A stretch of DNA of 64,000 nt from Candidatus Limnocylindrales bacterium (GCA_035559535.1 DATMBG010000043.1:118821-182820), one strand, 5' to 3'; positions 37,685-47,161 are shown, counted from the stretch's first letter. Notes: generated by a model from the sequence alone, not told the origin. Translations and numbers: made by a program.

Positions 37685-38917
37685 ATGCATAAAAAGGCGG
37701 ACATTGTCATCATTGGAGCAGGGGCAGCGGGACTTATGGCCGGCATTTGGGCAGGACGGACAGATCCAAACCGCTCTATTATCATCCTGGATGGAGCCCG
37801 TAAGCTCGGAGCAAAGATCCTTGTATCTGGTGGGGGACGGTGCAATGTAACCCATGATCAGGTCGACGAATATGCCTATGCAGGTTCCTCCCGCAATGCC
37901 ATTAAGAAGGTGCTTCGTCGATTTGATGTCCCTCAAACCGTTGAATTCTTCCGAGAGTTGGGTGTTGATCTCAAACGAGAAGAAACCGGGAAACTCTTTC
38001 CTGTTACCGATAACGCAAAAACCGTTCTCCAGGCTTTACTCGTCGCGGTAGAGAAAGCTAATGTACAAATCAAATATCCTTACCGGGTAGAGAGGGTTGA
38101 GAAAACAAAGGAAGGTTTTTGCATCCGGGGGGTGTGGGGCCAGATCCATGCACGCTATGTAGTCCTGGCTACCGGAGGAAAAAGCCTTCCCCGATCGGGT
38201 TCTGATGGACACGGTTATGAAATCGCTAAATCTCTGGGTCACCGCCTCACACCCCATATCTTTCCGGCTCTCGTGCCTTTGACCTTACCAAAGGATCATT
38301 TTATCTGCGCCCTGAGTGGAATCACCGTACCGGCCACCCTGGATTTGTGGTCAGGAAGTGGCAAAAAGTTAATTTCGTTCACCGACTCCACGCTTTGTAC
38401 CCATTTTGGACTTTCCGGACCCTCCGTCCTCGATATAAGCCGATACTATATCGCAGCCAGGTATGAGGATCCTAAGACCACACTGACCATTAATTGGCTA
38501 CCTGGAAAGACTCCAGAACAGATGGATCAGGAGTTGCAAGCCTTGGGATCGACCCTTCTGCAAAGGTATCTTCATACCTATTTACCCCAACGATTGGCAC
38601 GTACTCTCTGTGAACAGGCCGGTGTTGAACCGGGTACCCCGGGTCATCAACTGACCCGAACCCAGCGGAAGGCCCTGGTTCATACGGTTACCCGATTACC
38701 GTTACCCCTTACCGGTCATCGTGGATACAACTTCGCCGAAGTTACAGCCGGTGGGGTACCCCTCGACGAACTGCACCTCAATACCATGGCATCGAGAGTT
38801 TGTCCCGGGTTATATCTCTGTGGGGAAATTTGCGATGTAGACGGTCGCGTTGGTGGTTTCAATTTTCAATGGGCCTGGGCAAGCGGCTATACGGCCGGCA
38901 TATCGGTGGGAAAATAA
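37685..38917 (+). CDS. HI0933-family FAD-dependent oxidoreductase (YhiN-like)
   Basis: About 410 residues. It opens with a Rossmann FAD-binding motif, ADIVIIGAGAAGLMAGIWAG, and then has VSGGGRCNVTHD, the HI0933 family signature. Further landmarks are VLATGGKSLPRSGSDGHGYEIA, TLCTHFGLSGPSVLDISRY and the C-terminal AEVTAGGVPLDELHLNTMASRVCPGLYLCGEICDVDG. The family has no well-proven substrate. An ATG at 37685 is chosen over a TTG at 37673 because family members begin with a short basic stretch before the Rossmann fold. It is divergent from maf. Confidence 0.88.
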   Translation: MHKKADIVIIGAGAAGLMAGIWAGRTDPNRSIIILDGARKLGAKILVSGGGRCNVTHDQVDEYAYAGSSRNAIKKVLRRFDVPQTVEFFRELGVDLKREETGKLFPVTDNAKTVLQALLVAVEKANVQIKYPYRVERVEKTKEGFCIRGVWGQIHARYVVLATGGKSLPRSGSDGHGYEIAKSLGHRLTPHIFPALVPLTLPKDHFICALSGITVPATLDLWSGSGKKLISFTDSTLCTHFGLSGPSVLDISRYYIAARYEDPKTTLTINWLPGKTPEQMDQELQALGSTLLQRYLHTYLPQRLARTLCEQAGVEPGTPGHQLTRTQRKALVHTVTRLPLPLTGHRGYNFAEVTAGGVPLDELHLNTMASRVCPGLYLCGEICDVDGRVGGFNFQWAWASGYTAGISVGK

Positions 38918-39054
38918 AATCTACTTAATCCCCGGGAACCAGGCATAGCGAAAAACCTGTCTCATCCAAACTCCTCCCCCTTCTCAATACAAAACCCGAA
39001 TATCTACCCCCTTATAGGGGTTATCAAAAACGTGAATTCTTGCTGATTTTTATA

Positions 39055-39083
39055 TTGACAAGGGAACTGTTTATCGATAAAAG
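39055..39083 (+). promoter_or_regulatory. Sigma-70 promoter of the N-heterocycle catabolic operon
   Basis: TTGACA (39055-39060), a 17-base spacer and TAAAAG (39078-39083), ~70 bases before the first gene. A small palindrome, CCCCTTATAGGGG, lies upstream near 39010. Confidence 0.5.
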
Positions 39084-39154
39084 GAGTTAAATTCTTCCTA
39101 CAGAGAAGTAAAAAATATAAAACAATTTACTGCCTAAGATAAGGCTTAAAAGTT

Positions 39155-40315
39155 ATGGCGAAGACGGTGATAAAAAATATTGGGACGCTGATCTCGGGAG
39201 ATTTTTCTAATCCTCTTTTGGAGGGGGATACGCTGGTGATTGAGAACGGTCGGATTCTCCAAACCGGATATTGGAAAGATTGTCAGACGGAAGGTGCCCA
39301 GAAAATCATTGACGCCAAAGGAAGTACGGTAGCCCCGGGTTTAATAGATTCCCATGTCCATCCAGTTTTTGGAGATTTTACGCCCAGGCAGAGAACGGTT
39401 GATTTCATCGATAGTGAGCTCCACGGTGGGGTAACGACCATGATTTCTGCCGGAGAAGTTCATTTACCGGGTCGGCCTAAGGATATTGTAGGTGTGAAGG
39501 CGCTGGCCATAGTAGCCGCCCGTTCTTTTAAAAATCTGAGACCCAGCGGAGTCAAAGTTCATGCGGGGGCTCCCATTCTGGAACTGGGGATGGTTGAGGA
39601 AGACTTTGCCGAAATGGCCCGGGCCGGGGTGAAACTTATCGGTGAGATCGGGCTGGGGAGTGTGAAAGAAGGGAAAGATGCTGCACCGATGGTACGGTGG
39701 GCCAAGAAATACGATATGACCGTTACGATCCATACCGGAGGCCCGTCCATTGCAGGAAGTAATGCGATCACTGCAGATACCGTTATGGAAGCAAGCCCCC
39801 ATATCGTGGGACACATCAACGGAGGCCATACTTCGATGCTTTTAAAAGATATTGAGAAGTTGGTGACTCAAACCGACATGGCCCTGGAGATAGTCCATTG
39901 TGGTAATATCAAAGCCGCTTTGCATACTTTAACCACGGCACGAGAGACGGGAAATTTGCACCGTATCATTATCGGAAATGATGCCCCTTCCGGAACAGGT
40001 GTCATACCGTTGGGCATCTTACGGGTTCTGAGCTTTCTTTCGTCCTTTGAAGAGGTGGCTCCCGAACAGATCTTTGCTATGGCCACGGGAAATACGGCTC
40101 GTGTCCATAACCTTCCGGTAGGATTTATCAAACCGGGTTACGAAGCAGACCTGATAATTATCGATGCTCCCATAGGCTCCGCCGGAAAAGATGCTCTTTC
40201 GGCCCTTAAAGCAGGCGACCTTCCCGGCATCTCCATGGTTCTCGTCGACGGCGAGATTAAGGTCCAGAAAAGTCGAAATACTCCTCCAGCAGCTCGTATG
40301 GCGGAGGTATCTTAA
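39155..40315 (+). CDS. Enamidase-like amidohydrolase
   Basis: 386-residue metal-dependent amidohydrolase, closest by motif to enamidase of nicotinate fermentation, which opens the reduced ring 1,4,5,6-tetrahydro-6-oxonicotinate to 2-formylglutarate. Visible metal ligands are HVH (DSHVHPVF, near residue 66-68), an Asp/Glu-rich middle (GEIGLGSVKEGKDA), His in TIHTGG, and GHINGGH. The C-terminal part has GNDAPSGTGVIP and the closing beta-strand KPGYEADLIIID of the family. It is the first gene after a promoter. The next gene starts with a GTG directly after its stop. The downstream hydroxylase and 6-hydroxynicotinate-reductase-like genes support the assignment, but the true ring substrate is inferred. 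Confidence 0.75.
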   Translation: MAKTVIKNIGTLISGDFSNPLLEGDTLVIENGRILQTGYWKDCQTEGAQKIIDAKGSTVAPGLIDSHVHPVFGDFTPRQRTVDFIDSELHGGVTTMISAGEVHLPGRPKDIVGVKALAIVAARSFKNLRPSGVKVHAGAPILELGMVEEDFAEMARAGVKLIGEIGLGSVKEGKDAAPMVRWAKKYDMTVTIHTGGPSIAGSNAITADTVMEASPHIVGHINGGHTSMLLKDIEKLVTQTDMALEIVHCGNIKAALHTLTTARETGNLHRIIIGNDAPSGTGVIPLGILRVLSFLSSFEEVAPEQIFAMATGNTARVHNLPVGFIKPGYEADLIIIDAPIGSAGKDALSALKAGDLPGISMVLVDGEIKVQKSRNTPPAARMAEVS

Positions 40316-41203
40316 GTGTACATTCTGGCCAGGTCCCTTAAAGAAGCGACTGAATTTCTCTTTGCAGCATCGGAAAGGGTTATTATTCTGGCAGGTGGGA
40401 CCGATTTGATGGTTTTCAATAGGGACCTGATCGCAGAGGCCGAACAACGGAAAAATCCGATTTTAGATGTTTCTCGGGTTGCGGAGATGCGAAACATCCG
40501 GCTGGAAAATCATCAACTGGTCATCGGAAGTGTGGTAACCTATCGAGATGTCTTGTTGAGTCGACCGGTCCAGCGTTATGGTTTAGCTCTGGTAGAAGCT
40601 TCCCAGAGAACCGGTTCCGCCCAGATTCGTAATGTGGGAACATTGGGGGGGAATGTGGTAAATGCTTCCCCGGCCGGAGATGCTTTGACGGCCCTGATAG
40701 CCCTTAATGGGGAAGTTGAGATAGCTTATGGGCAGGAATATTATCGGCAAAATATCGAAACTTTCCTTAAAGGGCCTAAAAAAACAGGGCTGCCTGAAAA
40801 TCACCTGGTTACGCGCCTTTTAGTTCCTGTTTACCAGGGTTATGTTGGAAGTTCGTTTTACAAGTTAGTTAACCGTGCTTCGAGTCAGCATGGTTTGGCT
40901 ATTTCGGTGGTCAGTGCTACTGCAGTAGTTCAGTTAAGCAAGGATAAGTCCCGCATAGAACGGACCCGATTGGTATTGGGAGCTGTGGCTCCTACACCAG
41001 TTCGTGCCCGACCAAGCGAGGAAATCCTGCAGGAGCGTCCAATCTCCAGGGATCTTATCAAAGAAGCTGCGCTAGCCGCCGTTCAGGTTATCGCGCCTAT
41101 CGACGATATCCGTGCCACGGCTACCTATCGCCGGGAAGTAGTCCCTGCGATTGTAGAAAATGTGTTGATCCATGCAATCAGAAAAGCTGCCTATTCATCC
41201 TGA
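40316..41203 (+). CDS. FAD-binding subunit of a molybdenum hydroxylase (CoxM-like)
   Basis: 295-residue medium subunit of the xanthine dehydrogenase family. It holds FAD and passes electrons out of the enzyme. The FAD motif is AGGTDLMV near residue 22, followed by RNVGTLGGNVVNASPAGDAL, the second FAD loop with its invariant TxGGN. The C-terminal part matches the CO dehydrogenase flavoprotein C-terminal domain (ATYRREVVPAIVENVL). The start codon is GTG, directly abutting the enamidase stop. The two partner centres are fused in the next gene. Together they give the usual FAD, 2x[2Fe-2S] and molybdopterin set. Confidence 0.9.
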   Translation: MYILARSLKEATEFLFAASERVIILAGGTDLMVFNRDLIAEAEQRKNPILDVSRVAEMRNIRLENHQLVIGSVVTYRDVLLSRPVQRYGLALVEASQRTGSAQIRNVGTLGGNVVNASPAGDALTALIALNGEVEIAYGQEYYRQNIETFLKGPKKTGLPENHLVTRLLVPVYQGYVGSSFYKLVNRASSQHGLAISVVSATAVVQLSKDKSRIERTRLVLGAVAPTPVRARPSEEILQERPISRDLIKEAALAAVQVIAPIDDIRATATYRREVVPAIVENVLIHAIRKAAYSS

Positions 41204-41238
41204 CCGTCCCTATTTTAGCTTAACAACTGTAACCATCC

Positions 41239-44034
41239 ATGTTTGAAATCCGTTTTACCCTTAATGAACAGCCTGTCTGTGTTTTTTCGCATCCCGGCAA
41301 GTCATTGCTACAGGTCTTACGGGAAGATCTAAAATTAACAGGTACCAAAATGGGGTGCTTGGAAGGTGAATGTGGAGCTTGCAGTGTTTTTGTTAACGGA
41401 ACTCTGGTTAATTCCTGTTTAATACCGGTAGGTAAAGTACAGGGGAGTACCGTGATAACCATCGAAGGATTGGCCGGGCACCCGGACTTTCCCGTTATCC
41501 AACGGGCTTTCTTGGAAAAATGGGCGGTTCAATGTGGAATTTGTATTCCTGGGATGATCATGGCAACCAAGGCTCTGTTAGATAAAAATCCCAATCCTTC
41601 CCGACAAGAGATTAAAACCTTTTTATCCGGTAATCTTTGTCGATGTACAGGATACGTGAAGATCCTGGAAGCAGTGGAGTTTGCAGCGTTCCTCCTGCAG
41701 GGAGATCCAAAAAATGGAGATGCCCGGGTAGAAGAGCAGGGGAGTAGGGAAGATGGGGCAGTTGCCTTCTCCCCCTCCCCTATCCGCCTGGTTGGCCGCT
41801 CCATAACCCGGGTGGATGGTGCCGAGAAGATTTCAGGTACAGCCAAATATGCAGATGACTATCATCTGGAGGATATGCATTACCTTCACCTGGTGCGGAG
41901 TCCCCATGCCCATGCCAGGATTTTGAGGATTCAAATGGAAGAGGCTCTCCTGGAACCGGGGGTTCTGGGGATTCTAACGGCTAAAGATATTCCCGGTCGT
42001 AATCGGTTTGGTATTATTGTTGAAGATCAGCCGGTTCTGGCCGAAGATCGGGTCCGGTTCAAAGGGGAAGCCGTGGCTATGGTGGTTGCCTCTTCTCGAG
42101 AAAGAGCTCAAAAGGCTGCAGAAAAGGTCCGGGTGGACTATGAACTACTACCTGCCCTGTTCTCACCCTTTGAGGCTTTGAAACCGGATGCCCCCCAACT
42201 CCATGACTCCGGAAATATACTTTCGAATCCCATGGTAAAGCGAGGTGATGTAGAAGAAGGGTTCTCCCAATCTGAAATTATTGTGGAGAATACCTTTGAG
42301 ACTACCTTCATCGAGCATGCTTACCTTGAGACTGAAGCCGGAATTGCCTACCTGGATGAAAAGGGTCGCATTACCCTGCGGGTTTCGACCCAAACCCCCC
42401 ACATGGATCAGGAAGCGACTGCCAGGATCCTGGGAGTACCGGGTCATCAGGTTCGGGTTATCCAGGCAACCACGGGGGGAGGATTTGGAGGTAAACTGGA
42501 TATCTCCGTTCAGCCTTTCCTGGCTCTGGCCGTTCATAAGTTTGGAAAACCGGTTAAATTGACTTACAGCCGGGAGGAATCCTTTCTCAGTACCACAAAA
42601 CGCCATCCCTATGTCATGACTTGTAAACTGGGTGCTAAACGGGATGGTACCCTGGTTGCGGCTCAGGTAAACATTGTAGGAGATACCGGGGCTTATGCTT
42701 CGTGGGGTCCAACTGTCATTAAGCGTGCGGTTATCCACGGGAGTGGTCCTTACTCCCTCTCCCATTACCTGGGTGAGGGTAAGGTTGTGTACACCAACAA
42801 TCCCATTGCCGGAGCCATGAGAGGATTCAGCACGCCGCAAATGGCCTTTGCAACCGAATCCCAGATGGATATCCTGGCGACCAGATTGGGTATAGATCCT
42901 ATCGCACTTCGGTTAAAAAACTGTTTGAAACCCGGCTCGGTTACAGCTACCGGACAGGTCTTGGGTGTGAGTGTCGGAATGGAGGAAACCTTGCTGGCCG
43001 TCCGGAATAAATGGGAGGAGATCAAGGGAAGATATCCTCTGGGGCGGCAAGGAGATTTCGCCTATGGATTTGGGGTAGCGGGTATGTGGTATGGAATTGG
43101 AAATACGGCCATGAGCAACCCTTCCCGCGTGAGATTAGAACTGGAGCCCGATGGGAAAATCCATCTCTATACCGGTGCAGCCGATATTGGACAGGGTTCA
43201 AGCACGGTTCTTCTTCAAATTTTGGCCGATGAAATGGAAACCTCTATGGATCAACTTCGCCTGACTACAGCCGACACAGAAATTACCCCTGATTCCGGAA
43301 AAACCTCGGCCAGCCGCCAGGTTTTTATCACAGGAAATGCTATTCGGGATGCAGCAGGACAACTGAAGGAGACTTTGCTGAAACGAGGAGCAGAACTCTT
43401 GAAATGCCCAATAGATAGCTTAAACGTGGGTCGTGGGTATATCTTCTCTCAGGATCAACAACGATCTGTATCCTTTGCCGAAGTTGCCCGTTATCTTCGA
43501 GATACCCGGTCTCCCACCTCTTTTATGGGCTACTTTGATCCTCAAACAACCCCTCTCAGCGAGCTTGGACAGGGATCTCCTTACCAAACTTATGGTTTCG
43601 GAACCCATCTGGCCCATGTTCAAGTCCATACCCGTACGGGGGAAGTTAAGGTCCTTCAGTTTATCGCAGCCCACGATGTCGGCAGAGCGATCAATCCCAA
43701 AGGCGTCGAGGGTCAAATTGAAGGAGGGGTTGTAATGGGGTTAGGATTTGCCCTTACAGAACGGTTTGTTCCAGAGAAAACCCACAATTTTTCCACTTAT
43801 TTAATTCCAACCTTCGAGGAAACTCCCGAAATTTATCCCCTTATCATTGAAAGTGAAGAACCTGCAGGTCCTTTTGGTGCAAAGGGGGTAGGAGAATTGG
43901 CCATGATCGGCACGGCCCCGGCCATTATTAACGCCATTTATAATGCCACAGGGGCCCGGATTTATAGCCTTCCGGCAACTCCAGAGAAGGTTTTTAATGC
44001 CTTAAAAAATAGTTCGTTGTCCGGGGCCCGTTGA
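41239..44034 (+). CDS. Fused 2Fe-2S / molybdopterin hydroxylase subunit (xanthine dehydrogenase family)
   Basis: 931 residues. Residues 1-160 carry two [2Fe-2S] clusters: Cys40, Cys45, Cys48 and Cys60 (CLEGECGAC), and Cys99, Cys102, Cys134 and Cys136 (QCGIC ... CRC). After a linker that includes SRSEDGAV-like low complexity, the molybdenum domain begins at LVGRSITRVDGAEKISGTAK, with GGGFGGK near residue 417 and the catalytic Glu in GAKGVGEL near the C terminus. Such enzymes hydroxylate heterocycles with water. In most homologues the Fe-S and Mo subunits are separate genes. Here they are fused while the FAD subunit is separate. Its place next to enamidase and a 6-hydroxynicotinate-reductase-like gene suggests nicotinate or a similar ring as substrate. 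Confidence 0.87.
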   Translation: MFEIRFTLNEQPVCVFSHPGKSLLQVLREDLKLTGTKMGCLEGECGACSVFVNGTLVNSCLIPVGKVQGSTVITIEGLAGHPDFPVIQRAFLEKWAVQCGICIPGMIMATKALLDKNPNPSRQEIKTFLSGNLCRCTGYVKILEAVEFAAFLLQGDPKNGDARVEEQGSREDGAVAFSPSPIRLVGRSITRVDGAEKISGTAKYADDYHLEDMHYLHLVRSPHAHARILRIQMEEALLEPGVLGILTAKDIPGRNRFGIIVEDQPVLAEDRVRFKGEAVAMVVASSRERAQKAAEKVRVDYELLPALFSPFEALKPDAPQLHDSGNILSNPMVKRGDVEEGFSQSEIIVENTFETTFIEHAYLETEAGIAYLDEKGRITLRVSTQTPHMDQEATARILGVPGHQVRVIQATTGGGFGGKLDISVQPFLALAVHKFGKPVKLTYSREESFLSTTKRHPYVMTCKLGAKRDGTLVAAQVNIVGDTGAYASWGPTVIKRAVIHGSGPYSLSHYLGEGKVVYTNNPIAGAMRGFSTPQMAFATESQMDILATRLGIDPIALRLKNCLKPGSVTATGQVLGVSVGMEETLLAVRNKWEEIKGRYPLGRQGDFAYGFGVAGMWYGIGNTAMSNPSRVRLELEPDGKIHLYTGAADIGQGSSTVLLQILADEMETSMDQLRLTTADTEITPDSGKTSASRQVFITGNAIRDAAGQLKETLLKRGAELLKCPIDSLNVGRGYIFSQDQQRSVSFAEVARYLRDTRSPTSFMGYFDPQTTPLSELGQGSPYQTYGFGTHLAHVQVHTRTGEVKVLQFIAAHDVGRAINPKGVEGQIEGGVVMGLGFALTERFVPEKTHNFSTYLIPTFEETPEIYPLIIESEEPAGPFGAKGVGELAMIGTAPAIINAIYNATGARIYSLPATPEKVFNALKNSSLSGAR

Positions 44035-44142
44035 AACTCCGGATACAGAGAATCCGAAGACCATTTTTCTGGCTTATCTCTCTGGGTTCAGGGTTATGGA
44101 GGTCAAGAGAGCAACAGACCCCAGACAACGGACGGCGGACAG

Positions 44143-45513
44143 ATGTCCGAGGAAAATATTGTAACCTGCAAATGTTGCCCTGTTTTCTGCCGAATTCGGC
44201 CCGGCCAGAAGGGAGCCTGTTTACGGTATGAAAATTACAACGGTGAGGTTCGCCGGACGATCCCACTGGTACGTTATGACGCTATCAAGGAGGTTGCGGC
44301 AGATAACGACCAGCCGATAACAAATCACGAACTACAACCGGAAATTACAGGGATCGGTTCGGGAACCACTTATCCGGATTATAAAAGAGCTCCCTTTATC
44401 GTTCAATACGAGGAAAGTGGTGTCGAAGTGGTTACGGTGGTATCGGAAGTGCCGCTCAGTTATTGTGGGATGGAAATTAAACTGGATACCGATGAGTATA
44501 TCGGGGAGGAGTGTGCCAAGGTTCATAGCGAGGGAGTTCAGGTTGGGTTTGTAGCACAAGAACAGTATGGATCCAAGATGCTCAGCCTGGGGGGAATTAA
44601 TTTCATCAAGGAGAAAAAATCCGGGTTGAAAACCGTTCTCCTCATGGAAGCCATTGCCAATCGAGAAAAGGTGGAGGTTCAAATAGAAAGGGGAGCCCAT
44701 ATTGAATTCCGGGTGGGGGAAGCTCCTGTTATCAATGGGAAAAAAATCCAAAAGATGCGGGTGGGTTGTGGAAGCGCAGCCATGGCTTTATTTGCGTATC
44801 CTTTCCGAGAAGCCGCAGATGAGGTCATTGTAATCGACTCAGATTTAACTGCGATCTATACAGAGCATCCCGTGGGTAAGGATTTAGCTTCGGGTTTTTC
44901 CGGTATTCATCTTAAATTCCGTCGAAGCTCTCCAGGTCGGTATTTTGGTGATGATGGAGAGGGTTGGGGAGGAACCTCCATTCAGAATCCCGTAGACGTT
45001 ATCAGTTATATCGAAAACATCCGGGATAAAGAAGGGATGACCATCTTGATCACGGAGGCTACCGGTGAGCGAAGCGCTTTATTTCAGGTTCAGAGAGGCA
45101 AGCTGATAGAAATTCCATTGACTCCCCAGGCTTCCCGGGTTGTTCAACTCATTCAGGAAAACTGTGAACCTTCCCGGGTATCGGCCCTTTTTATCGGAGG
45201 AGCCGGTGGAAGTGCCCGGGTAGGAGTTGCCTCTAAACCCTTGAAGTTTACCGAAGCAGTACATCAGGGTAGGGTTAAAATGACCTCCGGAGGTGCTCCC
45301 GTATTCATTTATCCAGGGGGGGGAATTACCTACCTGGTAGATGTGGAGAAAATCATGAAGGGTTCCTTTGGTTGGATTCCCACACCGGCTATGGTAGCTC
45401 CTATTGAATATACCATGCCGCTGGATCTCTATTTAGAACTGGGAGGATTTGCAGACTCGATCGTACCTTTAAAGGAACTAAGGGATCCGGTAGTCTTTTA
45501 CCAGAGACCTTAG
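44143..45513 (+). CDS. 6-hydroxynicotinate reductase-like iron-sulfur protein
   Basis: 456 residues. The N terminus has a Cys cluster, CKCCPVFCRIRPGQKGAC (Cys9, 11, 12, 16, 26), typical of this small family of Fe-S flavoproteins. No other recognised domain is seen. The characterised relative is 6-hydroxynicotinate reductase of Eubacterium barkeri, which reduces the hydroxylated ring to tetrahydro-6-oxonicotinate before enamidase opens it. I assign it by these motifs and by the neighbouring enamidase and Mo hydroxylase. The following UPF0280 gene, related to flavin transferases, could supply a covalent flavin. The exact electron donor is unknown. Confidence in the family is higher than in the substrate. 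Confidence 0.72.
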   Translation: MSEENIVTCKCCPVFCRIRPGQKGACLRYENYNGEVRRTIPLVRYDAIKEVAADNDQPITNHELQPEITGIGSGTTYPDYKRAPFIVQYEESGVEVVTVVSEVPLSYCGMEIKLDTDEYIGEECAKVHSEGVQVGFVAQEQYGSKMLSLGGINFIKEKKSGLKTVLLMEAIANREKVEVQIERGAHIEFRVGEAPVINGKKIQKMRVGCGSAAMALFAYPFREAADEVIVIDSDLTAIYTEHPVGKDLASGFSGIHLKFRRSSPGRYFGDDGEGWGGTSIQNPVDVISYIENIRDKEGMTILITEATGERSALFQVQRGKLIEIPLTPQASRVVQLIQENCEPSRVSALFIGGAGGSARVGVASKPLKFTEAVHQGRVKMTSGGAPVFIYPGGGITYLVDVEKIMKGSFGWIPTPAMVAPIEYTMPLDLYLELGGFADSIVPLKELRDPVVFYQRP

Positions 45514-45548
45514 GGGAAACAAAATATGGCCCCTTCTTCTCCGGGTTT

Positions 45549-46475
45549 ATGAACTTTCCCTTAGAGTTGTGGGGTCTGACGGACGATGTTCCTATAACTG
45601 CTTGGGGTGGAAAGCAATTCCTTTCCATGAAAGAGTTTCGATTGATAAAGGAAGGTCAGGCTTCTGTTCAGTATGGGCCGATGTTTTTAGTGGTCACCGT
45701 CTACGATATCCATGGGCCCAATACCCCTCTGGCCCTGGAAGGTGTTAAAAAGGGGACTCAGGTATTCGATCAAGTTGCCCGTTATAAACAGGTGGTTTTC
45801 CAGAATATCTGCAAGGTTAGAGAGGGCCCGAATTATCCCGACGTCGTCAATCATATGATTCAGTCGGTAGCCAGATTGGATGATCCGACCTTTACCCCCA
45901 TGGCGGCGGTTGCCGGATGTATTGCGGATAAAGTGGCCGACTTTCTGGTAGAAAAAGGGGGACAGAAAGTGGTGGTGGATAACGGAGGGGATATCGCCAT
46001 TCGCTTGGGAAATAAGGAGAGTATCGTAGTTGGAATTCGAACCGCTCTGGCTTCCCACCATATACGCTGTAAAGTAACCCTTTTCAAATCCGATGGAATT
46101 GGTGGCGTAGCGACCAGTGGACTGGGAGGACACAGCTTTACCAAGGGAATTGCCACTGCCGCTACAGCGTTTGCGGAGAATGCAGGTTATGCCGATGCGG
46201 CGGCAACATTCATTGGAAATAGAACAAATATCGAAGATCCGGCCATTGAACGCCGACCGGCTGAGCAGATAAATCCCTTAACTGATATTCCGGGTCATCT
46301 GGTTACTTACAGGGTAGGAACTCTTAGCAGGGAAAAGAGACTCAGGGCTCTACAAAACGGATTGGAGGCAGCAGAACTCTTGAGAACCCGAAGAGCCATT
46401 CAAGATGCACTGATTGCCATTCAGGAGGATATCTTCATGACAGAGGGTTTACGAGAAAGAATAATTTACTGTTAA
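45549..46475 (+). CDS. UPF0280 family (ApbE-like) protein
   Basis: 308 residues from the first ATG. A second ATG at 45627 (MKEFRLIKEGQASVQYGP) fits the family N terminus better and would give 282. Neither has a good Shine-Dalgarno. The domain shows MAAVAGCIADKVADFLVEKG, KVVVDNGGDIAIRL and SGLGGHSFTKGIATAATAFA, a pattern shared with ApbE, the FAD:protein FMN transferase that attaches FMN covalently to Thr/Ser. UPF0280 proteins often stand beside 6-hydroxynicotinate-reductase-like genes, as here. A role in flavinylating that Fe-S protein is attractive but unproven. Confidence 0.75.
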   Translation: MNFPLELWGLTDDVPITAWGGKQFLSMKEFRLIKEGQASVQYGPMFLVVTVYDIHGPNTPLALEGVKKGTQVFDQVARYKQVVFQNICKVREGPNYPDVVNHMIQSVARLDDPTFTPMAAVAGCIADKVADFLVEKGGQKVVVDNGGDIAIRLGNKESIVVGIRTALASHHIRCKVTLFKSDGIGGVATSGLGGHSFTKGIATAATAFAENAGYADAAATFIGNRTNIEDPAIERRPAEQINPLTDIPGHLVTYRVGTLSREKRLRALQNGLEAAELLRTRRAIQDALIAIQEDIFMTEGLRERIIYC

Positions 46476-46582
46476 CCTGTCTGTTGTTCGTTGTCCGTTA
46501 CCGATGATAGAGTAGGTTAAACGTCTTTGTTTGACAGATGAGAAAGCAACAGGCAACGAATGATGGACAACAGATTCAAGAA

Positions 46583-47161
46583 ATGAAAATCAGAAAATTC
46601 GTTACCATCGTTGAGGAGGTTTTAAGCGAGTTAGGCCGGGAAGTTCCAAAACCGATCAAGAAAGCCGCGGCCATTGCTGTGATAGAAAATCCGTTTGCAG
46701 GAAAATATGTCGAAGATTTAACCGAACTCATTGAAATCGGGGCAGAACTGGGAGATCTATTGGGGAAGCGCGCAGTGGAGGCTCTGGGGATTTCTCCAGA
46801 TAAGGTAGAGAGCTATGGTAAAGCAGCTGTCGTGGGAATATTTGGAGAACTGGAGCATGCGGCAGCTATCCTCCATCCCAAGTTTGGAGATCCTTTTCGA
46901 AAACAGGTAGGAGGAGGAAAGGCAATTATTCCTTCAGCCAAAAAGGTCGGACCTCCGGCTACTCCTATTGATATTCCTCTCCATTACAAAGATGCCGCCT
47001 TTGTCCGTTCCCACTTCGATGCCATGGAGGTGCGGGTAGCGGATTCTCCAAGGCCTACAGAAATTTTGGTGGCCCTGGCTGTGACCGATGGAGGAAGACC
47101 TCTGGCCCGAATTGGAGGTTTAAGGAAAGAAGAGGCCAGGAAAGAAGACGGTCTGAGATAA
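46583..47161 (+). CDS. Amino acid synthesis family protein (DUF1185/AA_synth)
   Basis: About 192 residues from the ATG at 46583, where the conserved N terminus MKIRKFVTIVEEVLSELG begins. An upstream ATG at 46538 would add 15 residues of no character. Family landmarks are AVIENPFAGKYVEDLTELI, GKAAVVGIFGELEHAAAILHP, GGGKAIIPSAKK and VRSHFDAMEVRVADSP. The Pfam name 'amino acid synthesis' rests on old genetic data, and the biochemical role is not known. Genes of this family recur with UPF0280 and 6-hydroxynicotinate-reductase-like genes in proteobacterial ring-degradation clusters, so it is probably the last gene of this operon. A REP-like hairpin follows. Confidence 0.72.
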   Translation: MKIRKFVTIVEEVLSELGREVPKPIKKAAAIAVIENPFAGKYVEDLTELIEIGAELGDLLGKRAVEALGISPDKVESYGKAAVVGIFGELEHAAAILHPKFGDPFRKQVGGGKAIIPSAKKVGPPATPIDIPLHYKDAAFVRSHFDAMEVRVADSPRPTEILVALAVTDGGRPLARIGGLRKEEARKEDGLR

